From positions 1-60,639 of the forward strand of contig JAFGJX010000061.1 in the NCBI GenBank assembly GCA_016928865.1: a stretch of DNA of 60,639 nt. The letters are read 5' to 3'. The notes beneath the pieces are model-generated. The model saw only the letters and a list, made by a program, of their open reading frames with translations. It did not search any database and had not been told where the DNA came from. This document shows positions 34,531 through 43,640 of this stretch, piece after piece (position 1 is the first letter of the stretch; each line of letters opens with the position of its first letter). Source of the stretch: Spirochaetota bacterium (lineage in GTDB: Bacteria > Spirochaetota > UBA4802 > UBA5550). Position numbers and translations under genes: made by a program.

Positions 34531-36624
34531 TTATTTCGTCCTCCTGACAATCAGCATGGTGACGTCATCGGCGCAATCGTAATCCTCAAGGCCTTCCAGT
34601 ATCGCCGACCTGATCCCGTCGACCGGCCCCGCGCCCGCGCTCCGGAACAGCTCCCGCAGGCGGTACTCTCCGAACATCGCTTCCCCGGGATCGCGGTAAT
34701 CCTTCACGGTCCCCTTCTTCCACGCCTCGGTGATGCCGTCCGTGTACAGAAGCATCGTGTCCCCCGGCGCCAGCGTGAACGATTCGTCGCGCACTCTGCC
34801 TCCCAGATCGTCAAAGACGCCGATCCACATCCCGTTCGTGTCCACCAGCTCCATCACGCCAGACTCATGCCGGTACACCATGATGTCCTGGTGAAGGCCG
34901 GAAAACACGAACCGGCCCTCCCGGTGCGCCGCCAGCACCGTGATCGTCATGTACCGGTCGTCGCGCAGCTTGCGGATGTTCCGGTACAGCGTCCGGTTCG
35001 CCTTCACCAGCAGCTCCGAAGGCGAAATACCCGGCTCCGCCGCGATCACGGTGTTTATCGACGTCTGCGCCATCATCATGACCAGGCCCGCCGGCACCCC
35101 GTGGCCGGACACGTCGCCGATCACGATCCAGTCCATGCCGCCCGCGTTGATCACGTCATAATAGTCGCCGCCAACGTCCTCGGCAGGATTCATGTAGGCT
35201 GAAATCTCATAGCCCTCCATGGCGGGACGCTCCGGCAGCAGCACGGACTGTATCTTCTTCGCCAGCTGCATCTCGCCCCAGAGCGCGTCGCGCGCATCCA
35301 TGAGGCTCCGGTTCGTCGCCGTCATCTCCTCGTTGATCGCCTGCAACTCCGCAGTGCGGTCCTCCACCTTCTCCTCGAGGCCGGCGTTCAGCACGCCCAG
35401 CTCGTTCTTCATGCCGTTGATCCTGTCCGCCAGGCCCAGGGACAGGGTGACCACCTGGAACATGGCGCCCACGTAGATGCCGTTCTCTGTCAGCACCGAT
35501 GGGGGCAGGATGCCCCTGTGCAGCAGCACCACCATGACCACCCCGAAAAGAAAAAAGCTGAATGAAACCAGGAAAAACATCGACTGCCGTGTCCTTGATT
35601 TTTTATTTAAAAAAAGATACATGACCGATGACAGTCCAAACACCGCCGCAACTCCCGCAAGAATATTTGTGGAGGTTATGGCGAACCAGTAGTTCCAGTT
35701 CACAAGGCCTATTACCATAACAGCAATCGTGACAACAACCACGCCGGTCAACATGTGGTGCAAGACTCTTGAGTACGCGCGAATATTGACGAATGACTTT
35801 GCAAACTGGACAATGGAAATTATGATAATTGACATGGTCACCGCAATAGGCATTTTTCCGATGGATGTATTCTCCGGCCACAGGTATTGAAATCCCATCC
35901 CCCCCAGGGCCATGGTGAACAACCCGAAAGAAATTATGTACAGGGTGTAATAAAAATAGGTCGCTTCTTTCGTTGAGATGAATATGAAAAAATTAAAGAT
36001 GAACATCACCAGGAACGACCCGTAGAAGATCCAGAAAAAGATGGCCTCGGCGTCGCTTAACGACTCAAATTTTTCAGGCGTCACAACTGACAGGTAGATG
36101 TTAATTGAACCGTGAGAATCGAGCTTGAGGTAATAAGTCCCCTCTGATCCAGCCTTGAGCTTCAGGGGAAATATAAAGTTTTTATAGTCAAAGGGACGTT
36201 GCGCAAACGGGTAGACGGCGCCGGTATGAATTGAACGGTATCGTCCTGTATCTTCCGGAAGATACAGTGTCAGCCGGTCAATATGGGGATATTCCTGGTG
36301 CAGGTAGATCTCGAGGTCCCTGTCGGATATGTTCTTCAGAGTGAACCTGCTCCAGTATACCGCTTCCTTGAAACCGAAGCCGGGCATATCTCCTTTTGAT
36401 AAAATCCATGGCAGAGAAGGACGCTTTTTGTCCGCGAGTATGTCCTTGAAAGAAAGGTCTTTCCCGGTAGCTTCAAAATATTCGACATGCCTGCCAATCT
36501 GCGTGTAGTCAAGGGATTCATCGATTATTACCGGCGTTGCCGCATACAGGAGCGAGGTGGACGCAAGTATGCCTGTCAGCAACATCATGATTGTTCTGAT
36601 TCTTGTATGATTAAGCGCTATCAT
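34531..36624 (-). CDS. 7TMR-DISM sensor with C-terminal SpoIIE-type PP2C phosphatase (first copy)
   Basis: This has the same architecture as the downstream gene: signal peptide (1-28), DISMED2 sensor (about 32-180), seven membrane helices (about 193-395), coiled coil (about 405-455) and a SpoIIE phosphatase with G-G-D-Y-Y-D, G-D-V-S-G-H-G and Y-T-D-G-I-T-E-A. The two proteins are very alike in the phosphatase domain (long shared stretches such as the L-A-K-K-I-Q linker) and diverge more in the sensor part, as expected if they respond to different ligands. DISMED2 domains are thought to bind carbohydrates or related ligands. It is first of the two-gene operon. Confidence 0.9.
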   Translation of the reverse strand: MIALNHTRIRTIMMLLTGILASTSLLYAATPVIIDESLDYTQIGRHVEYFEATGKDLSFKDILADKKRPSLPWILSKGDMPGFGFKEAVYWSRFTLKNISDRDLEIYLHQEYPHIDRLTLYLPEDTGRYRSIHTGAVYPFAQRPFDYKNFIFPLKLKAGSEGTYYLKLDSHGSINIYLSVVTPEKFESLSDAEAIFFWIFYGSFLVMFIFNFFIFISTKEATYFYYTLYIISFGLFTMALGGMGFQYLWPENTSIGKMPIAVTMSIIIISIVQFAKSFVNIRAYSRVLHHMLTGVVVVTIAVMVIGLVNWNYWFAITSTNILAGVAAVFGLSSVMYLFLNKKSRTRQSMFFLVSFSFFLFGVVMVVLLHRGILPPSVLTENGIYVGAMFQVVTLSLGLADRINGMKNELGVLNAGLEEKVEDRTAELQAINEEMTATNRSLMDARDALWGEMQLAKKIQSVLLPERPAMEGYEISAYMNPAEDVGGDYYDVINAGGMDWIVIGDVSGHGVPAGLVMMMAQTSINTVIAAEPGISPSELLVKANRTLYRNIRKLRDDRYMTITVLAAHREGRFVFSGLHQDIMVYRHESGVMELVDTNGMWIGVFDDLGGRVRDESFTLAPGDTMLLYTDGITEAWKKGTVKDYRDPGEAMFGEYRLRELFRSAGAGPVDGIRSAILEGLEDYDCADDVTMLIVRRTK

Positions 36625-36723
36625 GGGCGCTTTTCCCCCGTTGTTTCATTCATTAAGGCGCAGAAATAGACATGAGGCCGGGCTGCTATTCCAGCCATTA
36701 AACCCGGTCTCCAGTTTCTGTTT

Positions 36724-36751
36724 ATCATATACGAAACAGCCCTGAGTTCAA
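36724..36751 (-). promoter_or_regulatory. Candidate sigma-70 promoter for the 7TMR-DISM operon
   Basis: On the minus strand TTGAAC (36746-36751) and TATGAT (36724-36729) are 16 bp apart, about 100 nt before the ATG at 36624. The 381-bp gap 36625-37005 holds this promoter, the ribosome binding site of the next gene and nothing else I can identify. Confidence 0.45.
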
Positions 36752-37005
36752 GAATAAAATTAACTTGCTGCGGAAATGTGTCTCGCGCACTCCGGGCAGG
36801 CACGCAGCAAATTTCTTGACTATACCGGTGCCATGAAGCAATATCAACAGCATCTACCTGACACCCCCGGCCCGCGGACGGGAACGAGCCGAAACCGGGT
36901 GTTCATTAGCGGCATGCTGAAAAACGGCAGGCCGAAAGAAATACGACATCAGGCCAACCGCACGCAGCGGTCATGCAGACATTCAGAAATACGGAGGTAT
37001 TATCC

Positions 37006-37194
37006 ATGGAAAACAAGAGAAAGATCAACCGGTGGGACAGGCGCAGGTCGAACAAGAGGCTGCGCAGGCTCAAGGAATCGGAGAAATATAAAAAAATTGA
37101 AAACACCCTCGATACGGTGAACATCAGGCTGCCGGAGCTTACTGAAAAACAGAAAAAAGGGATTGAGGGCGATCTGGTAAGAAAAAGAAAATAA
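37006..37194 (+). CDS. Small basic protein, 62 aa
   Basis: The start is fixed by a strong ribosome binding site: GGAGGT at 36993-36998, 7 nt before ATG 37006. An ATG further upstream at 36973 would place that site inside the gene. The product is mostly Lys, Arg and Glu, with R-W-D-R-R-R-S-N-K-R near the N-terminus, and no Cys or membrane segment. It could bind nucleic acid or ribosomes; this is only by composition. Family not recognised. It is convergent with the VWA-FHA gene ending at 37254. Confidence 0.6.
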   Translation: MENKRKINRWDRRRSNKRLRRLKESEKYKKIENTLDTVNIRLPELTEKQKKGIEGDLVRKRK

Positions 37195-37253
37195 CCGCAA
37201 GAGCGCGGGCGGGCGGCAGGAACGCGAAGCCCCCGCCGCTCCCGTCCGGCGCA

Positions 37254-38687
37254 TCAATCCACTTCGCCGTCGTCAAAGACAATAGTGGCGCCGCCGACGT
37301 TGATGACATCGCCTGATTCAAGCACCCTGGTTTTCACCCGCTTGTTGTTGACCTTGAAATCACCGTCCCCCGCAATCGTATATTTTTTCTTCCTGCCGTC
37401 AAAGGTGATGGTCGCGTGCTTTTCCCTGATCCGGGTAACGCCGCTCATGATGGTCATGTCAGCTCCCTTCGAAGCGCCGATGATGGTCTGGCCCTTGTTC
37501 AGTTTGAACGCCCGTGTCACGGCCCTTGTCGAGCCAGGATTGATCACTTCGATGGTCGCGTCCCCCTTCTTCTTCTCAAACCTGATCAGCGACAGGAGCC
37601 AGAGGAGCAATGCGGCAAGGATCAACGGCGCCAGAAGCCAGATGCCGAACTCCTTCAGCGGAAGACCGAACACGGTGCTCGAGAAATAGAAGCGGACTGC
37701 CTCGACCGGCCCGCTCCCCGCGGCGTACCTGATCTTAACGTATTTTTTATCGGCCGGCTCCATCGTGGCGTCATAGGTTATCAGGTACTCGTTCAGTATC
37801 TGGCCCACGATCCTCGAGTATACCCGGACAAGCTCGCTCCCGTCGCCCGCGTCAAACACCGCCCCTCCGGTCTGGAGGGCGATATCTTTCAGGTGAACGT
37901 CCCTGCGCCCGCCGCCCCTGCCGAAATTGATGGCGAAGACGCTGATCCCCTCCTCCTGGCACTCGCGCACCGGCTCCTCGAAGGAATAGATCTTCGTGCC
38001 GAAATCCCGGTGCGGCTTGCCGGCGTACCGGTAGTACGGCCTGTTCTCGCCGTCGGAGAGTATGAGTATGGCCTTGCGCCCCTTGACCGACCTGAACTCG
38101 TCAACCGCGCGGCTGAGGCTCGCGTATATCTCGGTGTGCCCCTCGTCCCCGACCGGCTCCGGTATCCGGGCGAGGAGCCCCTCGATCGTAGCCCGGTCCG
38201 CCACCGGGTCGGAGAACGACTGGTAGTATGAATTGTAAGATGCTAGCCCCACCCGGTCTTTAGGATTGGTCATGCTCTTCAGAAAGGTCACTATTGCGGC
38301 CTTGGCGTGGCTGAACTTCATGGCGGACCGGTCCCGTGTCAACCGCTGCTTCATGTCAAGGTACATGCTTCCCGAATTGTCGATGAGGAGCAGGAAGTTG
38401 ATCCCCTCCTCATAGTTCGCCATTGTCCGGAAGTCCCCGATCTCCGGAATACGCGTGAAGTTTGTTCCGTCAGCGGACTCGAAGACCGAAAACTTTTCCT
38501 TACCGATATTCTTTACCGGCGCGCCGTCCCTGCCGGTAACGCTCACGTATACCTTCACATCCTGCCTGAAGAGAAGCATGGACGGATCGATCTGCGAGAT
38601 ACGAACTGACTCCGCGCGGGCGCCCGCCCGGGAAGAGAGCAGAGCCATCAGTGCGGCAGATACGATTAATAATTTTCCTGTTTTCAT
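37254..38687 (-). CDS. VWA-domain and FHA-domain membrane protein, 477 aa
   Basis: A signal peptide (about 1-25) is followed by a short Ig-like region and a von Willebrand factor A domain (about 95-300) with an intact MIDAS start D103-N-S-G-S-M, then S-D-G-E-N. One membrane helix lies at about 346-367. The cytoplasmic FHA domain (about 380-475) has the phosphothreonine-binding pattern (I-I-G-A-S..., R-E-K-H-A-T-I, V-N-N-K-R-V). Thus an outside VWA adhesion or assembly module is joined to an inside phospho-peptide reader. It is the last of a three-gene set after the FHA-membrane protein (9 bp away) and the Ser/Thr kinase, its likely phosphorylation source. Confidence 0.87.
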   Translation of the reverse strand: MKTGKLLIVSAALMALLSSRAGARAESVRISQIDPSMLLFRQDVKVYVSVTGRDGAPVKNIGKEKFSVFESADGTNFTRIPEIGDFRTMANYEEGINFLLLIDNSGSMYLDMKQRLTRDRSAMKFSHAKAAIVTFLKSMTNPKDRVGLASYNSYYQSFSDPVADRATIEGLLARIPEPVGDEGHTEIYASLSRAVDEFRSVKGRKAILILSDGENRPYYRYAGKPHRDFGTKIYSFEEPVRECQEEGISVFAINFGRGGGRRDVHLKDIALQTGGAVFDAGDGSELVRVYSRIVGQILNEYLITYDATMEPADKKYVKIRYAAGSGPVEAVRFYFSSTVFGLPLKEFGIWLLAPLILAALLLWLLSLIRFEKKKGDATIEVINPGSTRAVTRAFKLNKGQTIIGASKGADMTIMSGVTRIREKHATITFDGRKKKYTIAGDGDFKVNNKRVKTRVLESGDVINVGGATIVFDDGEVD

Positions 38688-38696
38688 GTGCCGCTC

Positions 38697-39584
38697 CTAT
38701 TTATACTGGTACAGCAGTTTCGCTGAACCTATTTTTATGACGTCCTCGTATTTCAGCAGGTGTTCCTCCACTGGATCGTCGTTCACGAGCACCCTGCCCT
38801 TCTCAACCGGCGAAATAAAGACGTCGTCTTTCTTTACTCGTATCAGCGCATGGCTGTCCGATATGTCATGATATCCCTCCAGCATGATATCGTTCTTTTG
38901 CAGCGCGCCGATGCCGAGCTTCTTCTGGTTGATCAAAAATTCCCTGCCCTTGAAGCGCCCGTTCAACAGCGTGAGCACGCCGTAGGAGAGCCGCACCTCG
39001 ACAAAACCGTAACAGAGCCCGATGAAAAGGCCGAAGACAAGGAGGCCCAGGAGCCTGGCGAACACGGTCCCGGGAAAGGCGATCCTGAAATATTCAAGCG
39101 CGAGCCCGCCCAGGAACCCGCCCGATATCCCGCCGATGATCCCGACCCGGACCTTCCTCCAAGAACGGGAGCGCACGCCGTCGATCATGCCCGCGAACAG
39201 GCCCAGGACGGCCCAGCCTATGGCGCGGGACACCGGCATCCCCACGGTGTTGAACCTCCTCATCGAATGGATAAGATACTCGCCGGTCAGGAACAGAACG
39301 GCCTGCCCGATAAAAAAGCCGGCCGCACCGCCCACGGCCCCGATGGCCATGCCCTTGACAACGCCCGTTATGATGCTCCGGCGGTGCGACATGATGATGC
39401 CGTCGCCGCTTCCGAAGAAGGCGCCGATGACCACGCCGAAGATCGTGCCGAGAAAAACAGAGAACACGAGATATGAAGGAAAGCCGGCCTGAAACAACAG
39501 GGTTATTTCAGCCGCCGGCCATGCGGCAAGTCCGGCCAGCAGCCCCACCAGGCAAAGAAAAATTCTTCTCTTAATTGATGACAT
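38697..39584 (-). CDS. Polytopic membrane protein with C-terminal FHA domain, 295 aa
   Basis: The first ~200 residues hold about six hydrophobic, Gly-rich segments with G-x-x-x-G patterns, including a glycine-zipper-like run (G-I-I-G-G-I-S-G-G-F-L-G-G). The last ~90 residues (about 205-295) form an FHA-like domain with G-I-G, S-D-S-H-A-L-I and V-N-D-D-P-V. FHA domains bind phosphothreonine, so this protein can recruit targets of the neighbouring kinase to the membrane. It is 26 bp after the kinase stop and 9 bp before the VWA-FHA gene, all minus strand. Confidence 0.82.
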   Translation of the reverse strand: MSSIKRRIFLCLVGLLAGLAAWPAAEITLLFQAGFPSYLVFSVFLGTIFGVVIGAFFGSGDGIIMSHRRSIITGVVKGMAIGAVGGAAGFFIGQAVLFLTGEYLIHSMRRFNTVGMPVSRAIGWAVLGLFAGMIDGVRSRSWRKVRVGIIGGISGGFLGGLALEYFRIAFPGTVFARLLGLLVFGLFIGLCYGFVEVRLSYGVLTLLNGRFKGREFLINQKKLGIGALQKNDIMLEGYHDISDSHALIRVKKDDVFISPVEKGRVLVNDDPVEEHLLKYEDVIKIGSAKLLYQYK

Positions 39585-39610
39585 ATCACGCTCCTTGGTC
39601 TTGAATTGAG

Positions 39611-41524
39611 CTAATAAACCGTGAATACGATGAGATTATTTCCCCTGTCCACCTTGACGATGACACGAGTATATTTTTTTGGACTGATGACGATCGGCTC
39701 GGTCCCCATAAACCCCTCTGTCCGCGCGGTGAGATAATAGGTGTCCGGCGAGAGAACGATGCGCCTGGCCTCGGTCGTCAGCGGATCGAGCCTGACGATC
39801 CTGGCATTAGACCCGCCTTCGATATAATATGGATTATTGTTTATGAGGATTTCGACGCCGGGCTCTTTGGACATGATGAGCAGAACGCCGGGAACCGGAA
39901 CCATCTCCGCCAGAAAGTCAACTCTGGCCTGGTGCGGGAGCACGTCTATGCTTACCGTCCGGTTGAAGTAGTTGCTTTTATTAAAGCTGAACAGATACTT
40001 CTTGCCGCTCACGAGGAAATCCCCGGACTCCGGCCCGCCGATAAGATCCTGCCACTTGACCCATCTGTTGTAACAGAAAACAAAACAGTCGACGTCAGGA
40101 GTGAGAATCGAGCCCGAACGCGCATCGCGCACTTCATACGTGATGGTAACCGGCATGGCTGATATCGGTGAGTGGTTTATGGAGACCACCTGGATGCCGC
40201 CGTTCTCTTTCGCGGTCTTCTGCGCCGCGCGCGGCATGAGGAAAAAATCACGCTGGTAGATCGTGTTGTCAACATCGACCATGAGCCGGTACGACCCGGC
40301 GGGCAGGTAGGCGCGCGGCGTCGCGTACACGGCACCCGGATTTTCAGTTCCGGTGCCCGTCCGCCTGAATTCCGGGAACCCTTCCGGGAGGGGAGCGTAT
40401 CCCCGGGGGCCCCGCGCCATCAGCGTACTCCTTATATAATGCGCCTCCGGGTTCCCCCCGCTCGCATCCAGCCGTATCTCGGCGCGGAGGGCCCCGAATT
40501 CATCGGCCCGGTAAAACTCGTGATGATACCCCTTTTTATAAGCGTAAAACCCCGATACTGCGGCTAGGGCCGCGAACGCAACGACCGCGGCGGCCGTTCT
40601 TGCCATGCCGCGCGCCGGCGCCGGCTTTCCCTTCGGTTTGATCTTCTTTACATCACCGGTTTTTCCCTGGACAAAGAGACGGATTGCCTCCGACATCATC
40701 TCCTGGCTCCTGTATTTCCTGAGCCGGGCCGACAGTATCGCGAGGATCTCATCCAGGTCGCTGTATCTCCTTTTTATCCTGTGGTGCATCGCCTTCTTGA
40801 TGATGCGGCCCGCGAGCGGTGAGACCTTCGGGTTCACCTTCGACGGCCTGATGTACTTTCCCTTTTGTATGCGGTGAATGTTTTCTGAGGATATGTCGCA
40901 CGGAAACGGGCATTTCCCGGTCACCATCTCGTAGAGCACGACCCCCATGGAATAGATATCCGCCCGCCGGTCCACGCTCTTGGTATCGGTGATCTGTTCG
41001 GGCGACATGTAGGCCGGGGTGCCGAGGGTCATCTCCCTGGTCAGATATTTGTCGTGAAACTCCTTCGAGGTGGCGATGCCGAAATCGGTCAGCTTCACAA
41101 TTCCCTCTTTTGATATCAGCACGTTTGCCGGCTTGATGTCCCGGTGGATCACGTCTTTATCATGCGCGTATTTCAATGCCTGTGCTATCTGATAAAATAT
41201 CAGCAGCGCGATCTCGTCCGGCAGGTACCGGTGCTTTTCGATCAGGGCGTCCAGCGAGATCCCGTCCACATATTCCATGACAATGTAGTAGGAAAGTCCT
41301 TCCTTGAAATGATCATACACCTGAACGATGTTGTCATTGCGGAAATCGATCTGGAGCTGGGCCTCCCTTTTAAACCTCTCGATGACCGCCCCCTTCGCGC
41401 TGAAAGCAAGGCGCTTTAAAATGACATCCTTGTTCAGGGTGGGGTGCCTGGCCTTCAATATCTCGCCCATACCCCCTCTGGCGATTCTCCCCGTTATAGC
41501 ATATTTGCCGACCTTGGTTTTCAT
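39611..41524 (-). CDS. Hanks-type Ser/Thr protein kinase with membrane anchor, 637 aa
   Basis: The kinase domain (about 7-270) has the Gly loop R-G-G-M-G, K37, catalytic H127-R-D-I-K-P-A-N134, D147-F-G and the activation/P+1 segment G-T-P-A-Y-M-S-P-E-Q. All catalytic residues are present. A juxtamembrane stretch rich in Lys and Pro leads to one helix (about 309-328). The remaining ~300 residues are extracytoplasmic and beta-rich, with a PEGA-like end (G-V-L-L-I-M-S-K-E-P-G-V-E-I-L-I-N, then Y-Y-L-T-A-R-T-E-G). The outer part is a likely sensor or wall-binding region. It leads an operon with two FHA proteins, its probable readers. Confidence 0.92.
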   Translation of the reverse strand: MKTKVGKYAITGRIARGGMGEILKARHPTLNKDVILKRLAFSAKGAVIERFKREAQLQIDFRNDNIVQVYDHFKEGLSYYIVMEYVDGISLDALIEKHRYLPDEIALLIFYQIAQALKYAHDKDVIHRDIKPANVLISKEGIVKLTDFGIATSKEFHDKYLTREMTLGTPAYMSPEQITDTKSVDRRADIYSMGVVLYEMVTGKCPFPCDISSENIHRIQKGKYIRPSKVNPKVSPLAGRIIKKAMHHRIKRRYSDLDEILAILSARLRKYRSQEMMSEAIRLFVQGKTGDVKKIKPKGKPAPARGMARTAAAVVAFAALAAVSGFYAYKKGYHHEFYRADEFGALRAEIRLDASGGNPEAHYIRSTLMARGPRGYAPLPEGFPEFRRTGTGTENPGAVYATPRAYLPAGSYRLMVDVDNTIYQRDFFLMPRAAQKTAKENGGIQVVSINHSPISAMPVTITYEVRDARSGSILTPDVDCFVFCYNRWVKWQDLIGGPESGDFLVSGKKYLFSFNKSNYFNRTVSIDVLPHQARVDFLAEMVPVPGVLLIMSKEPGVEILINNNPYYIEGGSNARIVRLDPLTTEARRIVLSPDTYYLTARTEGFMGTEPIVISPKKYTRVIVKVDRGNNLIVFTVY

Positions 41525-41633
41525 GCTGCTTCCTGTTAAACGCTTTCTAAATTTTCCGCAAACCTATTGCGCGCAAATGCGCTTTCCTTTCCGCTCATGC
41601 GCTGATCTCCAGGCAACTCGCTTCGCCGGGACG

Positions 41634-42668
41634 TCATCCGCGATGCTCGCTCAGGATACGCGGAGCGGAATTTTCTATCTCCACGATATTTTCATCTGGA
41701 TTAATATCATTGAGCTGATCGATTTTTGCAATAATAAATCTGTCCGGGCTGTTGATCTGGATGTATTTCCCGCCCGCCCGCGTGCCATAGAGCGAGACGG
41801 CGGACCTGTGTCCCCCGAAATAGAACCCGCGTGATGCGTCAGGGCCCAGGTATTCAGCCATCATGCACGCCACGCTCCCCTCTTCAGCAACGTCGTTATC
41901 GGTCCACGTGAGCCCTTCCACGACCAGGGGATTGCTCCGGTAATGTATCACCTCGTCGCGGCGGTAACAGGCGGCCGGCTCCGCGTGCGATGCCATGAAA
42001 CTCCTTCCCACCGACAGGACCGGCAGGTTCCCCTCAAATGCATAGTAGCGATCGATGATACCAGGTCCGTAAAACATCTCCATGTACCGGGAGACCATTT
42101 CTCCCTCCAGGGCATACTTTGCATAGGGATGATTGCCGTTCCCATCCTCATTGGTTATATTTTCGTGGTTCCCCTTTAAAAAATGAAAATTATTCGGAAA
42201 CGCGTTCTTGAGGAGCATTACCATCTCCATGACGCCAAGGCTCTCCCGCATTTCCTCGTCCATGTTGAGGTGCTCGCGATAATGACCGAAATATTCCATG
42301 GCCGCCGCATTCCAGCGTTCGCTTGCCCGCCCCTCAGAATGCATCCCGTCGCCCAGGCAGAGGATCTGGACCTCTCCGTGACACAGGCGATCCAGGGCGC
42401 TCGCTCCCTCATCATCTTCTCCGAGCAAAACGCTTATGATAAAGTCCAGCCTGGCGTGTATGTCCGGGACAATGACGCACGGCAGCTCCCGGTTCAGACA
42501 GATGAGCCCGCCCGGAAGACCGGCCTCATCCCGCGGCCGTGTCTCAGGGGCCTCGCTCATGAAGCGATCATTGGTTTCCGCGATCAGCCAGGCCAGATCG
42601 TCCGCTTCGGGAGCATGGCTGCGGTTGTATATATCAATCAGTTGTTTTCGAATAGAAGTATATGTCAT
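41634..42668 (-). CDS. Calcineurin-like metallophosphoesterase, 344 aa
   Basis: The motifs of the PPP/metallophosphoesterase fold appear in order: D69-I-H71, G-D107-G, K-G-N-H-E at about residues 168-172, a His in S-H-A-E-P (about 231) and G-G-H-R (about 296). These bind two metal ions for phosphoester hydrolysis. Given the kinase next door (110 bp, same strand) it could be the opposing Ser/Thr phosphatase. That is inference; nucleotide or tetraphosphate substrates are also possible. No signal peptide, so it is cytoplasmic. Confidence 0.82.
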   Translation of the reverse strand: MTYTSIRKQLIDIYNRSHAPEADDLAWLIAETNDRFMSEAPETRPRDEAGLPGGLICLNRELPCVIVPDIHARLDFIISVLLGEDDEGASALDRLCHGEVQILCLGDGMHSEGRASERWNAAAMEYFGHYREHLNMDEEMRESLGVMEMVMLLKNAFPNNFHFLKGNHENITNEDGNGNHPYAKYALEGEMVSRYMEMFYGPGIIDRYYAFEGNLPVLSVGRSFMASHAEPAACYRRDEVIHYRSNPLVVEGLTWTDNDVAEEGSVACMMAEYLGPDASRGFYFGGHRSAVSLYGTRAGGKYIQINSPDRFIIAKIDQLNDINPDENIVEIENSAPRILSEHRG

Positions 42669-42863
42669 TTTTTATAATCCGGAATATCCGGGTTATCACC
42701 GGCCGTCTAATGCCGTCAAAGATCCCGGGGATCGGGGTCCCGGCCGCATATTCATCCCCCGCCTCCATTATCGATGCAGCATTCTGCATGGAAGAGACTC
42801 CACGAGATCGTTACAGCAGCGGCCTGCCGTCCGGCTCTCATGCCGGGGACAGGCCGCGCGGCA

Positions 42864-43400
42864 CTAATACTCGCTGCCGATGACCGTCTTGTTTATATCG
42901 CTGAATTTATTGGACAGGATCATCGTTGCCTTTGACAGGGACCTGGTCTCCTGCTTCGCGTTTTTTGGATTTTTACAAAGCGCGATCTTATATGCGGCCG
43001 AGGTCACCTGTACCGGGCCCATGTCAAACTCGATCTCTTCGTCTTTATAGACGTCTCCCGCGAGCGAGGCGTTGTCTTCAGTCGCGCTCTCCGGAACGTC
43101 CTGCCTGAGTCCAATGCTTACGTATTCAACCTTCCTGCCGTTTTCCGAAAGCGGGCCGATGTTCACCAGCGAGCCAGAATAGGTCAGCACGAGCGCCCCG
43201 TGAGTATCATCCCTTGCCAGCGTATCGACCTCTTCCATATCGAGCTCCCCAATCTCTGTTTCAAATGCTTCCTTTTTTTTGAGCCAGGCTTCGGACATTG
43301 CATCGAGCGACTCCTCGGTATCAGGCAGCCCCGAGGTTTTCAATATGTCTTTGATGTGTCCCTGAATGCTTTGAGGTATCTGTTCGAAATGCTCTCCCAT
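42864..43400 (-). CDS. Hypothetical acidic protein, 178 aa
   Basis: The start at ATG 43400 is chosen because TGGAGGAAACT places a strong GGAGG 5-9 nt upstream; a longer frame to 43475 would put that site inside the gene. The protein is acidic in the first half (helical, Glu-rich) and contains likely beta strands in the second half (about 75-160). No motif, Cys pair or membrane segment points to a function, and I do not recognise the family. It has its own good promoter 56 nt upstream and is divergent from the LRR gene. Confidence 0.65.
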   Translation of the reverse strand: MGEHFEQIPQSIQGHIKDILKTSGLPDTEESLDAMSEAWLKKKEAFETEIGELDMEEVDTLARDDTHGALVLTYSGSLVNIGPLSENGRKVEYVSIGLRQDVPESATEDNASLAGDVYKDEEIEFDMGPVQVTSAAYKIALCKNPKNAKQETRSLSKATMILSNKFSDINKTVIGSEY

Positions 43401-43462
43401 AGTTTCCTCCATATGCGTGAAATAATTTTTATGGCTGGCCGCGTTTGACCAAAAAACCAATA

Positions 43463-43491
43463 AATATACTGACAAATCAGAGCTGCGTCAA
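43463..43491 (-). promoter_or_regulatory. Strong candidate sigma-70 promoter
   Basis: On the minus strand TTGACG (43486-43491) and TATATT (43463-43468) are separated by exactly 17 bp. The predicted leader is about 55 nt to ATG 43400. Confidence 0.65.
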
Positions 43492-43625
43492 TATAACATT
43501 CAAAAAAAATAACTGATGGGGAATTTTATAGGGACTTCGCCCCTATGACCTTCTGTGAAAATTTTGTATTGCAAAAAATCTAATAATTGGTTTTTTAAGA
43601 CACTGCGTCTCGCGCACGCACCTAT

Positions 43626-43631
43626 TATAAT
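43626..43631 (+). promoter_or_regulatory. Perfect -10 box very close to the LRR gene start
   Basis: TATAAT at 43626-43631 lies only 9 nt before the ATG at 43641, with no good -35 and no ribosome binding site. Transcription would begin at or within a few bases of the start codon, suggesting a leaderless mRNA. Confidence 0.4.
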
Positions 43632-43640
43632 CCTTGTTTT

